DNA of 64,000 nucleotides from Burkholderia sp. Bp8992 (GTDB lineage: Bacteria > Pseudomonadota > Gammaproteobacteria > Burkholderiales > Burkholderiaceae), in NCBI RefSeq assembly GCF_003853705.1, contig NZ_QTQI01000001.1, positions 558,001 to 622,000 of the forward strand, in the 5' to 3' direction. The position numbers were made by a program, and so were the translations under genes. This document shows, one piece after another, positions 1 to 8,255 of this stretch. Within the stretch, counting starts at the first letter, position 1. Each line of letters begins with the position of its first letter. The notes beneath the pieces are model-generated. The model was given only the letters and a program-made list of their open reading frames with translations, was not told where the DNA came from and searched no databases.

Positions 1-102
1 GACGTGATCAAGACGCAGGGCGATCACCACTTCGGCCGCGACTACATCGCGCTCGAGAAGAAGATCCTCGGCGCGTTCGGCAAGCCGGTGGCGGCACGCT
101 GA
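1..102 (+). CDS. C-terminal end of a probable AcvB/VirJ-like virulence protein (partial)
   Basis: An open frame runs from the window edge to a TGA at 100-102 and gives 33 residues. The end reads like the close of an alpha/beta-hydrolase of the VirJ/AcvB family: a Gly-Asp-His-His-Phe motif (residues 7-11), then a helix with Leu-Glu-Lys-Lys-Ile-Leu. In that family a His in a GxHHF motif near the C terminus is the usual catalytic histidine. Only the tail is visible, so the family call is tentative and the function cannot be judged here. A clear rho-independent terminator follows 57 bases downstream. Confidence 0.4.
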   Translation, partial: DVIKTQGDHHFGRDYIALEKKILGAFGKPVAAR

Positions 103-158
103 ACGCCGGCGCCCGCGTCAGCGGCGGGCACCGGCCGGATTGCTTCCGGTGCTTCGTA

Positions 159-189
159 CGGGCGGCCAGCGTGCCGCCCGTTTCATTTT
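159..189 (+). terminator. Rho-independent terminator after the left-edge gene
   Basis: An 8-bp GC stem (159-166 pairs with 173-180) with a 6-base loop is followed directly by TTTCATTTT (181-189), a standard intrinsic terminator for the rightward gene ending at 102. The T-tract overlaps the last codons and stop of the leftward DUF934 gene, so the two converging genes share this DNA. Confidence 0.8.
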
Positions 190-620
190 CCGGCCGGCGC
201 TGCCGCGTTCTGCGGCGGCGTGACCGTTCTCGCATCGCGTTGATAGAAACCCGGAAACCGGTCGAGTTGTCGCCGTGCGGCCACGATGTCGGTATCGTCG
301 CCGAGCACGGCGCTCGAGAACCCCGTGCGTTCCATCAGCAGCAACTGGTCGACCAGCACTTCGCCGGTCGCGCGCAGGTCACCCGTGAAACCGTAGCGCT
401 TGCGCAGCAGGTACGCCTGGCTGTACGCGCGGCCGTCGGTGAACGACGGAAACTGCAGGTCGATGCGCGCGGCACGAGCGATCCGAGACGCGAGCGGCGG
501 CAATTCTTCGTCGTTGCCGATCATCAGCGTCGTGTCGTCGTGCAGCGGCGTGTCGCCGGCGTGTTCGGCCGGCGTCAGCAGGCGGATGCGTGCGTGTGCG
601 TTGGACGTTTCCTGGTTCAT
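183..620 (-). CDS. DUF934 family protein, sulfite reductase partner
   Basis: This is a 145-residue protein with the DUF934 pattern: a central stretch Phe-Pro-Ser-Phe-Thr-Asp-Gly-Arg (about residues 57-64), then Arg-x-x-Tyr-Gly-Phe-x-Gly-Asp-Leu-Arg-Ala-x-Gly and Asp-Gln-Leu. Members of this family usually sit right after CysI in assimilatory sulfate reduction operons, and their role in that pathway is poorly defined. Here its ATG overlaps the sulfite reductase stop by four bases (617-620), so the two are almost certainly translated together. No membrane segment or signal peptide is seen. Confidence 0.8.
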   Translation of the reverse strand: MNQETSNAHARIRLLTPAEHAGDTPLHDDTTLMIGNDEELPPLASRIARAARIDLQFPSFTDGRAYSQAYLLRKRYGFTGDLRATGEVLVDQLLLMERTGFSSAVLGDDTDIVAARRQLDRFPGFYQRDARTVTPPQNAAAPAGK

Positions 621-2401
621 GCGTGCTCCGCCGAGTGGCGCGCGTCGTTCGCGGCGGCCTTGAAGGGTTCCGCGCCGATGCGGCGCACCGTGTCGATGAA
701 TCGTTCGCTGCGGCCGTTCGTATCGATCCGCGCGTCGAGGTATGCATTGACGATCGCGTCGACGACATCGACGATCTCGTCAGCCGCGAATGACGGGCCG
801 ATGACCTTGCCCGGCCGCGCGGGGCCGCTCGCGGCCGAGCCGTCCGACCCGCCGAGCGTGACCTGGTACCACTCCGCGCCGTCCTTGTCGACGCCGAGGA
901 TGCCGAGGTGGCCGCTGTGATGATGCCCGCACGAATTGATGCAGCCGCTGATGTGCAGGTCGATGTCGCCGATGTCGTGCAGCAGGTCGAGATCCTGGAA
1001 ACGCTCGGTGATCGCGTCGGCGATCGGGATCGAGCGCGCGTTCGCGAGCGCGCAGAAATCGCCGCCCGGGCACGCGATCATGTCAGTCAGCAGCCCGACG
1101 TTCGCGCTCGCGAGCCCGATCGCACGGGCGTTCTCCCACAGCAGGAACAGGTCGTCGACGTGCACCCACGGCAGCACGACGTTCTGCGTGTGCGTGACGC
1201 GCGCCTCGCCGGCCGAGAAGCGGTCGGCGAGATCGGCGAGCGCGTCGAGCTGGTCCGGCGATGCGTCGCCGGGGGCCTGCAGGCGGCGCTTGAACGACAG
1301 CGTGACGATGCGCAGCGCCGGATCGCGATGTTCGGCGACGTTGCGCGCGAGCCAGCGTGTGAATGCCGGATGGCGGGCCGCCTGCGCGGACACGCGCGCA
1401 TCCGCATCGGACATGTCGAGCGTGCGCGGCTTGAGCCGTGGCGGGACGAACGACGCGGCGATGCGGTCGAACTCAGCCTGCGGGATCGTGTGCGGGCCGC
1501 CGTCGAGGTCGACGATCTGGCGGAACTCTTCCTCGACGTCGTCGATATAGCGCTGCCCCTCGGTCTTCACGAGGATCTTGATGCGCGCCTTGTACTTGTT
1601 GTCGCGGCGCCCGTAGCGGTTGTACACGCGGACGATCGCCTCGATGTAGTTCATCGCGTGCTGCCACGGCAGGAACGCGCGCAGCAGCGTAGCGATCATC
1701 GGCGTGCGGCCCATCCCGCCGCCGACACTGACGCGAAAGCCGAGTTCGCCTGCGTCGTTGCGCACGAGCCGCAACCCGACGTCGTGCCAGTCGGTCGCCG
1801 CGCGGTCTTCGGTGGCACCGGTGATCGCGATCTTGAACTTGCGCGGCAGGAACGCGAATTCGGGGTGCAGCGTCGTCCACTGGCGCATCACTTCGGCGAA
1901 CGGGCGCGGATCGGCGATTTCGTCCGGCGCGACGCCCGCGCGCTCGTCGCACGAAATATTGCGGATGCAGTTGCCGCTCGTCTGGATGCCGTGCATGTCG
2001 ACGGTCGCGAGCAGGTCCATCACGTCGGCCGCTTTCGCGAGCGGAATCCAGTTGAACTGCACGTTGGTGCGCGTCGTGAAGTGCGCGCTGCGGGTCGGCA
2101 GGCGCAATGTGCCGAGCAGCGCCTGTGCGTCGCGCGCGGCGCGGTAGGTGGCGTCGTCGGGCACGTCGTAGTCGCGCGCGATCCGCGCGAGCACGCGAAG
2201 CTGCGCGCTCGACAGTTCGCCGTACGGCACGGCGACGCGCAGCATCGGCGCGTGGCGCTGCACATACCAGCCGTTCTGCAGCCGCAGCGGCCGGAACGCG
2301 TCTTCGCTGAGCGTGCCGTGCTGCCAGCGCTCGAGCTGGTCGCGGAACTGGGCGGCGCGGCTGTGCACGAGCGCCCGGTCGAAATCGGTATATCGGTACA
2401 T
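617..2401 (-). CDS. cysI: Nitrite/sulfite reductase (siroheme hemoprotein)
   Basis: A 594-residue cytoplasmic reductase that should convert sulfite to sulfide (or nitrite to ammonia) with electrons from a separate donor. The siroheme and [4Fe-4S] cysteines are visible as Cys-x5-Cys (444, 450) and Cys-x3-Cys (487, 491). The substrate-side motifs Thr-Thr-Arg-Thr-Asn-Val-Gln-Phe (109-116) and Ser-Gly-Asn-Cys-Ile-Arg-Asn (142-148) are present. The ATG at 2401 fits the family start (Met-Tyr-Arg-Tyr-Thr-Asp); the open frame continues upstream to 2587, but that part has no family-like sequence. I see no strong ribosome site. The overlap with DUF934 favours the sulfite role over the nitrite role. Confidence 0.88.
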   Translation of the reverse strand: MYRYTDFDRALVHSRAAQFRDQLERWQHGTLSEDAFRPLRLQNGWYVQRHAPMLRVAVPYGELSSAQLRVLARIARDYDVPDDATYRAARDAQALLGTLRLPTRSAHFTTRTNVQFNWIPLAKAADVMDLLATVDMHGIQTSGNCIRNISCDERAGVAPDEIADPRPFAEVMRQWTTLHPEFAFLPRKFKIAITGATEDRAATDWHDVGLRLVRNDAGELGFRVSVGGGMGRTPMIATLLRAFLPWQHAMNYIEAIVRVYNRYGRRDNKYKARIKILVKTEGQRYIDDVEEEFRQIVDLDGGPHTIPQAEFDRIAASFVPPRLKPRTLDMSDADARVSAQAARHPAFTRWLARNVAEHRDPALRIVTLSFKRRLQAPGDASPDQLDALADLADRFSAGEARVTHTQNVVLPWVHVDDLFLLWENARAIGLASANVGLLTDMIACPGGDFCALANARSIPIADAITERFQDLDLLHDIGDIDLHISGCINSCGHHHSGHLGILGVDKDGAEWYQVTLGGSDGSAASGPARPGKVIGPSFAADEIVDVVDAIVNAYLDARIDTNGRSERFIDTVRRIGAEPFKAAANDARHSAEHA

Positions 2402-2602
2402 GACGTGATACGCGAGAGGAGCCGTGGCGCGGAGCGCGCGGCTCGGGACAGACGTTGCGACGGGTGTCAGGCAACCGGAGACAGCGTAGGGAACGCGGTG
2501 CGGCGGGACAAGCAGCAGATGGGGACGAAAAGGGCGCAGCAGATGGCCGGCGTGACGCCGACGTGGGCCGGGCATGCGTGCGGGCATGCCCGGGGCGGGC
2601 GT

Positions 2603-2998
2603 TTATACGGCGGCGTCGATGACGAGCGCCGGATCGAGCGTGCGGATGCGCTGGTCGATGAAGTAACCGCCGCCTTCCTGGTAGCGCAGGAACAGGCGCC
2701 CGCACGAGCGGCAGCGGTTGACGGTGCAGCGGTTGTACGGGAAATGGCGCAGTGCGATCGGTGCGTCGTCCGACGCGTAGTGCGTGCCGGCCGGGTGATG
2801 TTCGGCGTAGGTCGGCTCCGTCTCGTCGGGCGGCGCGAGCGTGGCGACTTCGGTCAGTTGCGCGTCCTGCAGCGACAGTGGCAGGGTCGTCCATCCGGCG
2901 AGCGGCGTTTTCGTGCAGATGCACGACTGCGTGATGTGCGCGGCTTCAGCAGTCAGTTTCAACAGCGCGTCGTGATCGAGGTAGGGCAGTTGACTCAT
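2603..2998 (-). CDS. Small cysteine-rich protein of unknown function
   Basis: A 131-residue protein I do not recognise by function. It has Cys-Ile-Cys near residue 26 and a Cys-x3-Cys-x2-Cys group (Asn-Arg-Cys-Thr-Val-Asn-Arg-Cys-Arg-Ser-Cys-Gly) around residues 90-101, which looks like a metal site. It ends with an aromatic, charged tail. The start at 2998 (Met-Ser-Gln-Leu) is preferred to the ATG at 3004. It lies 201 bases upstream of cysI on the same strand, so it may share its regulation, but the gap could hold a separate cysI promoter. No signal peptide is seen. Confidence 0.6.
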   Translation of the reverse strand: MSQLPYLDHDALLKLTAEAAHITQSCICTKTPLAGWTTLPLSLQDAQLTEVATLAPPDETEPTYAEHHPAGTHYASDDAPIALRHFPYNRCTVNRCRSCGRLFLRYQEGGGYFIDQRIRTLDPALVIDAAV

Positions 2999-3090
2999 GG
3001 GCAATCGTGAAGGGCGGCGGGATCAGCACTGTAACCCGCGTGCGGATTGCGCGCATCACCGTGACGCAGGCGGTGCGCGCCGGGTGAGAT

Positions 3091-4530
3091 TCAACCGCCC
3101 TTGCGGACCGACGGCTGCGCGACCAGCTCGCCGAGCACGCGGATCGCGCGCTCGATGTCGCGGCTCCACGGATGGCCGAAGTTCACGCGCACGCAGCGCT
3201 CGAAGCCGTGCGCTGCCGAAAACAGCGGCCCTGGCGCGAAGCTGATCCCGCGTGCGATCGCCTGGCGATGCAGTTCCATCGCGTCGATCGCGTCGGGAAA
3301 CGCGAGCCACAGGAAGTAGCCGCCGTCGGGCCGCACCCATTCGACGCCGGGCGGCAGCCAGCGCCGCAGCGCGTCGTCCATCCGGTCGAGCTGCGCGTGC
3401 AACGCGCCGCGCAGCTTGCGCAGATGGCGGTCGTAGCCGCCGTGCTCGAGATAGTTCGCGATGCCGGCCTGGGCGGGAATGCTCGCCGACAGCGTCGTCA
3501 TCAGCTTGAGCCGCTGCACCTTCTCGGCGAAGCGGCCGGCGGCGGCCCAGCCGATCCGGTAGCCGGGCGCAAGCGTCTTGGAGAACGAACTGCAGTGCAT
3601 CACGAGGCCGTGTCGATCGAACGCACGTGCGGGCAGCGGATAGTCGGGGCCGAAATGCAGCTCGCCGTACACGTCGTCCTCGATCAGCGGCACCTCGCGC
3701 GCCGCGAGCAGCTCGACGAGCGCACGTTTCTTGTCGGCGGACAGCGTGACGCCGGTCGGATTCTGGAAATTGGTCATGAACCAGCACGCGCGGATGTCGT
3801 GCCGGTCGAGTGCGTTTGCAAGCGCATCGAGATCGAGGCCCGTGCGCGGATCGACGGGAATCTCGACCGCGCGCAGGTCGAGCCGTTCGATTGCCTGCAG
3901 TGCGGCATAGAAGCCGGGCGCTTCGACCGCGACGACGTCGCCGGGCCGCGTGACGGCCATCAGGCACAGGTTCAGCGCTTCGAGCGCGCCGTTCGTGACG
4001 ACGATCTCGTCGATCGGCTGCGAGATGCCGGTGGCGAGATAGCGTCGCGCGATCTGCTGGCGCAGCGCCTCGTTGCCGGGCGGCAGGTCGACGACCGTGC
4101 TCCACGGGCTCACGAGCCGCGTAGCCTGCGCGAGCGACTTCGCCAGCCGCGGCAGCGGAAACAGTTGAGGCGCGGGAAATGCGGAGCCGAGCGGCACGAT
4201 GCCGGGCTGCGTGGCGGCATCGAGAACGGAGAACACGAGGCTGCTGATGTCGACCTTGCGCGTGGCGCCGGCGCGGCTCGCGCGGCGCTTTGCGGCGGGC
4301 CCCGGCTCCGGCTCCGGCCTGGCGCCCGGCGCGACGTAGTAGCCCGAGCGTTCGCGTGCGCGGATCAACCCCCACTGTTCGAGCAGGTAATACGCGCGAA
4401 ACACCGTGGACTGGCTCACGCCGTGTTGCGCGATGATCTGCCGCAGCGACGGCAGGCGCGTGCCGACCGCGAGGTTGCCGTTGCGGATTTCTTCGGCGAT
4501 CGTGTGGGCGAGGGTTTCGTAGCGTTTCAT
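3091..4530 (-). CDS. MocR-type GntR regulator with aminotransferase domain
   Basis: A 479-residue fusion. Residues 1-68 are a GntR winged helix-turn-helix (the Arg-Leu-Pro-Ser-Leu-Arg motif at 25-30). A basic linker (70-92) leads to a fold-type I aminotransferase domain. The PLP site is intact: Asn257 in Asn-Pro-Thr-Gly, Asp-Asp-Val-Tyr at 285-288, the Schiff-base Lys318 in Ser-Phe-Ser-Lys-Thr-Leu-Ala-Pro-Gly, and Arg325. MocR proteins use the PLP domain to sense amines or amino acids and usually regulate a neighbouring gene. The frame is open far upstream, but the GntR family start at 4530 is clear. The target is unknown; the MFS gene 131 bases upstream is co-directional. Confidence 0.85.
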   Translation of the reverse strand: MKRYETLAHTIAEEIRNGNLAVGTRLPSLRQIIAQHGVSQSTVFRAYYLLEQWGLIRARERSGYYVAPGARPEPEPGPAAKRRASRAGATRKVDISSLVFSVLDAATQPGIVPLGSAFPAPQLFPLPRLAKSLAQATRLVSPWSTVVDLPPGNEALRQQIARRYLATGISQPIDEIVVTNGALEALNLCLMAVTRPGDVVAVEAPGFYAALQAIERLDLRAVEIPVDPRTGLDLDALANALDRHDIRACWFMTNFQNPTGVTLSADKKRALVELLAAREVPLIEDDVYGELHFGPDYPLPARAFDRHGLVMHCSSFSKTLAPGYRIGWAAAGRFAEKVQRLKLMTTLSASIPAQAGIANYLEHGGYDRHLRKLRGALHAQLDRMDDALRRWLPPGVEWVRPDGGYFLWLAFPDAIDAMELHRQAIARGISFAPGPLFSAAHGFERCVRVNFGHPWSRDIERAIRVLGELVAQPSVRKGG

Positions 4531-4661
4531 CGGCGTGGGCGGAGCGCGCCGTCTCCACGCGCGGGCCGGAGCGGCGCCGCGCGGGCGAGGCGCGGGACAT
4601 TGTCCGACGGGCGGCCCGAAAAGGAAAGCGCGGGGGCCGGCGGCCGCGCGTTCCCGAAGCG

Positions 4662-5972
4662 TCAGGCCGCGTTCGGCGCCGCATTCCGCCCGTTCGCACC
4701 GCCACGCAGCGGCGGCAGCGGCTCGACCTTGCCGACGATGAACAGGTACGACAGCGCGCCCACCACGCACAGTGCACCGGCCACCGCGAGCGGCACCGCG
4801 AACGAGCCTTTCGTGATCGACAGCATCACGCCCGTGAAGGTCGTGATGAAGATCCCCGCGAGATTGCCCGCGAAGTTCTGGATGCCGCCGATCGACGCGA
4901 CGTGCGCGGGCGTCGGCGCGATTTCGCCGACGAGCGTCCACACGTTGGCGCCCGCGAACGACAGGCTCGCATACGCGAGTGCGAACAGCGCGAGGCACGC
5001 CCATACGTTTTCGACGAACGCCGACAGCGCGATCGACGACGACAGCAGCATCCCGAGCACGAGGCAGGTCTTGCGCGCAGCGGTGGCGCTCCAGCCGCGG
5101 CGGAACAGGCTGTCCGACACGTAGCCGCCGAGCCAGCCGCCGGGAATCGCGAGCAGCGCGGGCAGCATGCCCCACGTGCCGAGCGACGCGAGCGAGAAGC
5201 CGCGCGACTGCAGCAGGTAGCTCGGGAACCACGTGATGAAGAAGTAGATCGCGAAGTTCAGGCAGAACAGGCCGATCATCATTCCCCACACGGTGCGGTA
5301 GCGGAACAGGTCGAGCCACGACACCTTCGGGCCATCGGTTGCGGCCGCAACGGCCGGTGCGCCGCGTTGCGCGAGCAGCGCATCGACGGCATCGGGTGCG
5401 ATCGCGCGGTAGCGTTCCGGGTCGCGATAGACGAACCACCACGCGAGTGCCCACACGATGCCGATGCCGCCCGTGATCACGAACGACCCGCGCCAGCCGA
5501 CGATCGAGATCAGCCACGCGACGAGCGGCAGCGACAGCGCGGAGCCGACGCGCGAGCCGCTGTCGAAGATGCTGCTCGCGAGCCCGCGTTCGCTGCGCGG
5601 AAACCAGTTGAACGCGACCTTCGCGAACGACGGGATCGCGGCTGCTTCGCCGACGCCGAGCATCAGCCGCACGCCGACGAGTTGCGCGAGGCCGCGCGCG
5701 GCGCCCGTCGCGACGGTGAACACCGACCACCAGCCGACGGCCAGCGCGAGGCTCACGCGCACGCCGACCTTGTCGATGAACCAGCCGGCCGGCAATTGCA
5801 GGAACGCATAGGTCCAGAAGAACGCGCTCAGCACGAGCCCCATGCCGACCGCGTCGAGGCCGAGGTCGGCGCGGATGCTGGGCGCCGCGATCGCGAGGTT
5901 CGCGCGGTCGATGAAGTTGATGACGTTGGCCAGGAAGCACATCAGGATCATGGCCCATCGGATGCGTGGCAT
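4662..5972 (-). CDS. MFS transporter, ACS family, probable hexuronate/glucuronate uptake
   Basis: A 436-residue major facilitator with about twelve hydrophobic helices. The N terminus has the anion:cation symporter signature Asn-Val-Ile-Asn-Phe-Ile-Asp-Arg-Ala-Asn-Leu (residues 16-26), and a Gly-Trp-Phe-Ile-Asp-Lys-x-Gly-Val-Arg loop follows helix 2. These features match the ExuT/GudP/GarP group. It lies 71 bases downstream of uxuA on the same strand, so the likely substrate is glucuronate, galacturonate or another sugar acid entering the mannonate branch. The ATG at 5972 gives a normal family length; the frame remains open upstream within uxuA antisense DNA. Confidence 0.82.
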   Translation of the reverse strand: MPRIRWAMILMCFLANVINFIDRANLAIAAPSIRADLGLDAVGMGLVLSAFFWTYAFLQLPAGWFIDKVGVRVSLALAVGWWSVFTVATGAARGLAQLVGVRLMLGVGEAAAIPSFAKVAFNWFPRSERGLASSIFDSGSRVGSALSLPLVAWLISIVGWRGSFVITGGIGIVWALAWWFVYRDPERYRAIAPDAVDALLAQRGAPAVAAATDGPKVSWLDLFRYRTVWGMMIGLFCLNFAIYFFITWFPSYLLQSRGFSLASLGTWGMLPALLAIPGGWLGGYVSDSLFRRGWSATAARKTCLVLGMLLSSSIALSAFVENVWACLALFALAYASLSFAGANVWTLVGEIAPTPAHVASIGGIQNFAGNLAGIFITTFTGVMLSITKGSFAVPLAVAGALCVVGALSYLFIVGKVEPLPPLRGGANGRNAAPNAA

Positions 5973-6043
5973 GCGGTGTCTCCGTGCGGAATGTCGTGAC
6001 GGGCGGCCGGCGATCCGCAGCGCCGGCCGCCTCGATGGGCGGA

Positions 6044-7105
6044 TCAGCGTGACGCGTGCGCGGTGGTGTCGAACTTCGCGAGTGCTTCCCACAGGCCGTT
6101 CAGGTAGACCGCGCCGAGCGCGCGGTCGTACAGGCCGTAGCCGGGCTTGCCCGTTTCGCCCCAGATCATGCGGCCGTGGTCGGGGCGCACGTAGCCGGTG
6201 AAGCCGGTGTCGTGGTACGCCTTCACGATCGCGGCGATGTCGAGCGAGCCGCAGCTCGACAGGTGCGCGGTTTCCTCGAAATCGCCGTTCGCGTCGACCT
6301 TCACGTTGCGGATGTGCGCGAAGTGGATGCGGCCCATCGCGCCGAACTCGCGTACCAGTGCTTCGACGTCGTTCTGCGGACCCGCGCCGAGCGAGCCCGA
6401 ACACAGCGTCAGCCCGTTCGCGGGCGTATCGACGATGCGCAGGATCCGCGCGAGATCGTCGCGGTTCTTCACGATGCGCGGCAGCCCGAAGATCGGGCGC
6501 GGCGGGTCGTCCGGGTGGATCGCCATCTTCACGCCGGCTTCCTCGGCGACGGGGATGATCGCCTTCAGGAAGTACTCGAGGTTGGCCCACAGCGCGGCTT
6601 CGTCGACGTCGCGATAGTCGGCGAGCAGCGCCTGCAGCTGTTCGGGCCGGTAGCTCGAATCCCAGCCGGGCAGTGCGATGCCGTCGTTCGGATCGATCCG
6701 GTCGACCGCGTCGGTGCTGAACGCCAGGCAGGTCGAGCCATCGTCGAGCGTCTTCGACAGCTCGGTGCGCGTCCAGTCGAACACGGGCATGAAGTTGTAG
6801 CAGACGACGCGGATGCCGGCCGCGCCGAGATGGCGGATCGTCTGCCGGTAATGGTCGATCAGGCGGTCGCGGTCCGGCTTGCCGAGCTTGATGTCCTCGT
6901 GCACGGGCACCGATTCGACGACTTCGAACTGCAGGCCGGCGCGCTCGATCGTCGCCTTCAGCGCATCGATCTTGTGCACGGGCCAGACTTCGCCCACCGG
7001 TTCGTCGTAGATCGCGGACACGATATGCGTGACGCCCGGGATCTGGCGGATGTATTGCAGCGAGACCGGATCGGACTCGCCGTACCAACGGAAAGACATC
7101 TTCAC
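6044..7105 (-). CDS. uxuA: Mannonate dehydratase
   Basis: About 353 residues. Converts D-mannonate to 2-keto-3-deoxy-D-gluconate in hexuronate catabolism, using a divalent metal. Characteristic UxuA sequence is seen: Phe-Arg-Trp-Tyr-Gly at the N terminus and [12 protein letters not shown] in the middle, with C-terminal Val-Arg-Pro-Asp-His-Gly-Arg. The GTG at 7105 is preferred because AGGAG lies eight bases upstream; the ATG at 7099 (Met-Ser-Phe-Arg) gives nearly the same protein and the ATG at 7132 has no ribosome site. It heads a leftward unit with the MFS transporter and faces the GntR regulator across three operator-like palindromes. Confidence 0.9.
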   Translation of the reverse strand: MKMSFRWYGESDPVSLQYIRQIPGVTHIVSAIYDEPVGEVWPVHKIDALKATIERAGLQFEVVESVPVHEDIKLGKPDRDRLIDHYRQTIRHLGAAGIRVVCYNFMPVFDWTRTELSKTLDDGSTCLAFSTDAVDRIDPNDGIALPGWDSSYRPEQLQALLADYRDVDEAALWANLEYFLKAIIPVAEEAGVKMAIHPDDPPRPIFGLPRIVKNRDDLARILRIVDTPANGLTLCSGSLGAGPQNDVEALVREFGAMGRIHFAHIRNVKVDANGDFEETAHLSSCGSLDIAAIVKAYHDTGFTGYVRPDHGRMIWGETGKPGYGLYDRALGAVYLNGLWEALAKFDTTAHASR

Positions 7106-7183
7106 TGGAGCGGCTCCTGGCTGGCGGTTCATGCGCGGACGACCGGGCGGCAGCGTGCCGGCCCGTCGTCGGTGTTCGGATTA

Positions 7184-7201
7184 TGATTGGTATGCCAGTT
7201 G
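7184..7201. promoter_or_regulatory. UxuR/ExuR-like operator 1
   Basis: The core TGGTATGCCA (7188-7197) is one base away from the perfect TGGTATACCA centre of the E. coli UxuR/ExuR consensus. It lies about 80 bases upstream of uxuA, in the divergent promoter region. Two similar sites follow. Confidence 0.65.
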
Positions 7202-7207
7202 TGCGGG

Positions 7208-7225
7208 ATAGTGGTTTACCAGTTG
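7208..7225. promoter_or_regulatory. UxuR/ExuR-like operator 2
   Basis: The core TGGTTTACCA (7212-7221) repeats the same half-sites. Its centre is 24 bases from that of operator 1, a little over two helical turns, so two repressor dimers could bind on nearly the same face. Confidence 0.6.
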
Positions 7226-7305
7226 ACCGGTTCCCGTGCAGGAGACATGACGCGTCGGTGACTGCCCGTCAGGATTGGCCGACAGGACGAATCGGAGATG
7301 GGCCG

Positions 7306-7323
7306 AAATTGGTGTACCATTTT
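7306..7323. promoter_or_regulatory. UxuR/ExuR-like operator 3
   Basis: AAATTGGTGTACCATTTT matches the E. coli AAATTGGTATACCAATTT consensus at 16 of 18 positions. It is 50 bases before the regulator start at 7373 and 98 bases (centre to centre) from operator 2, which suits autoregulation and possibly looping. Confidence 0.7.
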
Positions 7324-7372
7324 GGCGATCCGGTGCCGCGAAGGCACCAGCCAGCCCGTTGCGAGCCTTTCG

Positions 7373-8095
7373 ATGACCGATCTTTCCAGCCTGCCCGCCA
7401 GCCGCGACACCGACGCCGCGGACCGCTCCTATATCGGCCTGGCGCGGCAGATTCACGCGATGGTGGCCGCCGGCGCGTTCGAGGCCGGCGCGCGACTGCC
7501 GTCGGAGCGCAGCCTGGCCGACCAGTTCGGCGTCAGCCGCACGCAGGTGCGCGAGGCGATCATCGCGCTCGAGGTGCAGGGGATCGTCGAAGTGCGGATC
7601 GGCTCGGGCATCTACGTGTCGGCGGCCGATGCCGCGCGGCCGGTCACGTTCGAGGTACCGCGCGGCCCGGGGCCGATCGAGACGCTGCGCGCGCGCGGGC
7701 TGATCGAGGCGGAAGTCGCGGCGCTCGCGGCGACCGAACGCAAGGACGCCGATCTCGACCGCCTGTTCTTCTCGCTGACGACGATGCGCGAGCAGATGGA
7801 CGACAAGGCCGCGTACGACGCGGCCGATCGCCAGTTTCATCTGCGGATTGCCGAGTCGACCGGCAACACGGTGCTGCTGCACATGGTCACGGCGATGTGG
7901 GACTGCGCGCGCAGCGATCCGCTGTGGGACAAGATCGAGGAGCATTTCCACTCGACCGCGCTGCGCGAGGCGTCGCAGGAGGATCACCAGCGAATCTTCG
8001 CGGCGATCATGGCGCGTGACGCAACCGGCGCGCGCGACGCGATGCGTGCGCACCTGTCGCGCGTGATCGCCGAGTTCACGCAGGCCTGGCGCTGA
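7373..8095 (+). CDS. FadR-family GntR repressor of hexuronate genes (UxuR/ExuR-like)
   Basis: A 240-residue regulator. Residues 18-85 form a GntR winged helix (Arg-Leu-Pro-Ser-Glu-Arg-Ser-Leu-Ala then Ser-Arg-Thr-Gln-Val-Arg-Glu-Ala-Ile). The C-terminal half is an all-helical FCD ligand domain with the metal/ligand-type pattern Asp-x-x-Phe-His at Asp-Arg-Gln-Phe-His and later His residues. It is divergent from uxuA and its own promoter carries a near-consensus UxuR palindrome, so it most likely represses both uxuA-MFS and itself until a hexuronate or fructuronate intermediate binds. The start at 7373 removes a non-conserved 25-residue extension that begins inside operator DNA. Confidence 0.85.
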   Translation: MTDLSSLPASRDTDAADRSYIGLARQIHAMVAAGAFEAGARLPSERSLADQFGVSRTQVREAIIALEVQGIVEVRIGSGIYVSAADAARPVTFEVPRGPGPIETLRARGLIEAEVAALAATERKDADLDRLFFSLTTMREQMDDKAAYDAADRQFHLRIAESTGNTVLLHMVTAMWDCARSDPLWDKIEEHFHSTALREASQEDHQRIFAAIMARDATGARDAMRAHLSRVIAEFTQAWR

Positions 8096-8255
8096 CGTTC
8101 GTTGTCGCGGCCCGAAGCGGGCCGGTGCAACTTGCCGCATTCATCCGCCGGTGCCGGCGACCCTGCATGCCGCGTGCGGCTTCTTCCGATTGCGCGACCG
8201 TACGATTTATGGTCTCGTTGCGGGATATCGCATCGACTCGAAAAAGGACAGTCGA

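Noticed and set aside
908-3010. Long rightward open frame opposite cysI
   Set aside because: It is antisense to a clear sulfite reductase; Arg/Asp/Val-rich composition is typical of a shadow frame in GC-rich DNA.
3172-5124. 650-codon rightward frame opposite the MocR and MFS genes
   Set aside because: No family-like sequence; both minus-strand genes have full motifs.
4531-5958. N-terminal extension of the MocR gene into the MFS gene
   Set aside because: The GntR domain begins exactly at the ATG at 4530; upstream residues are out-of-frame MFS sequence.
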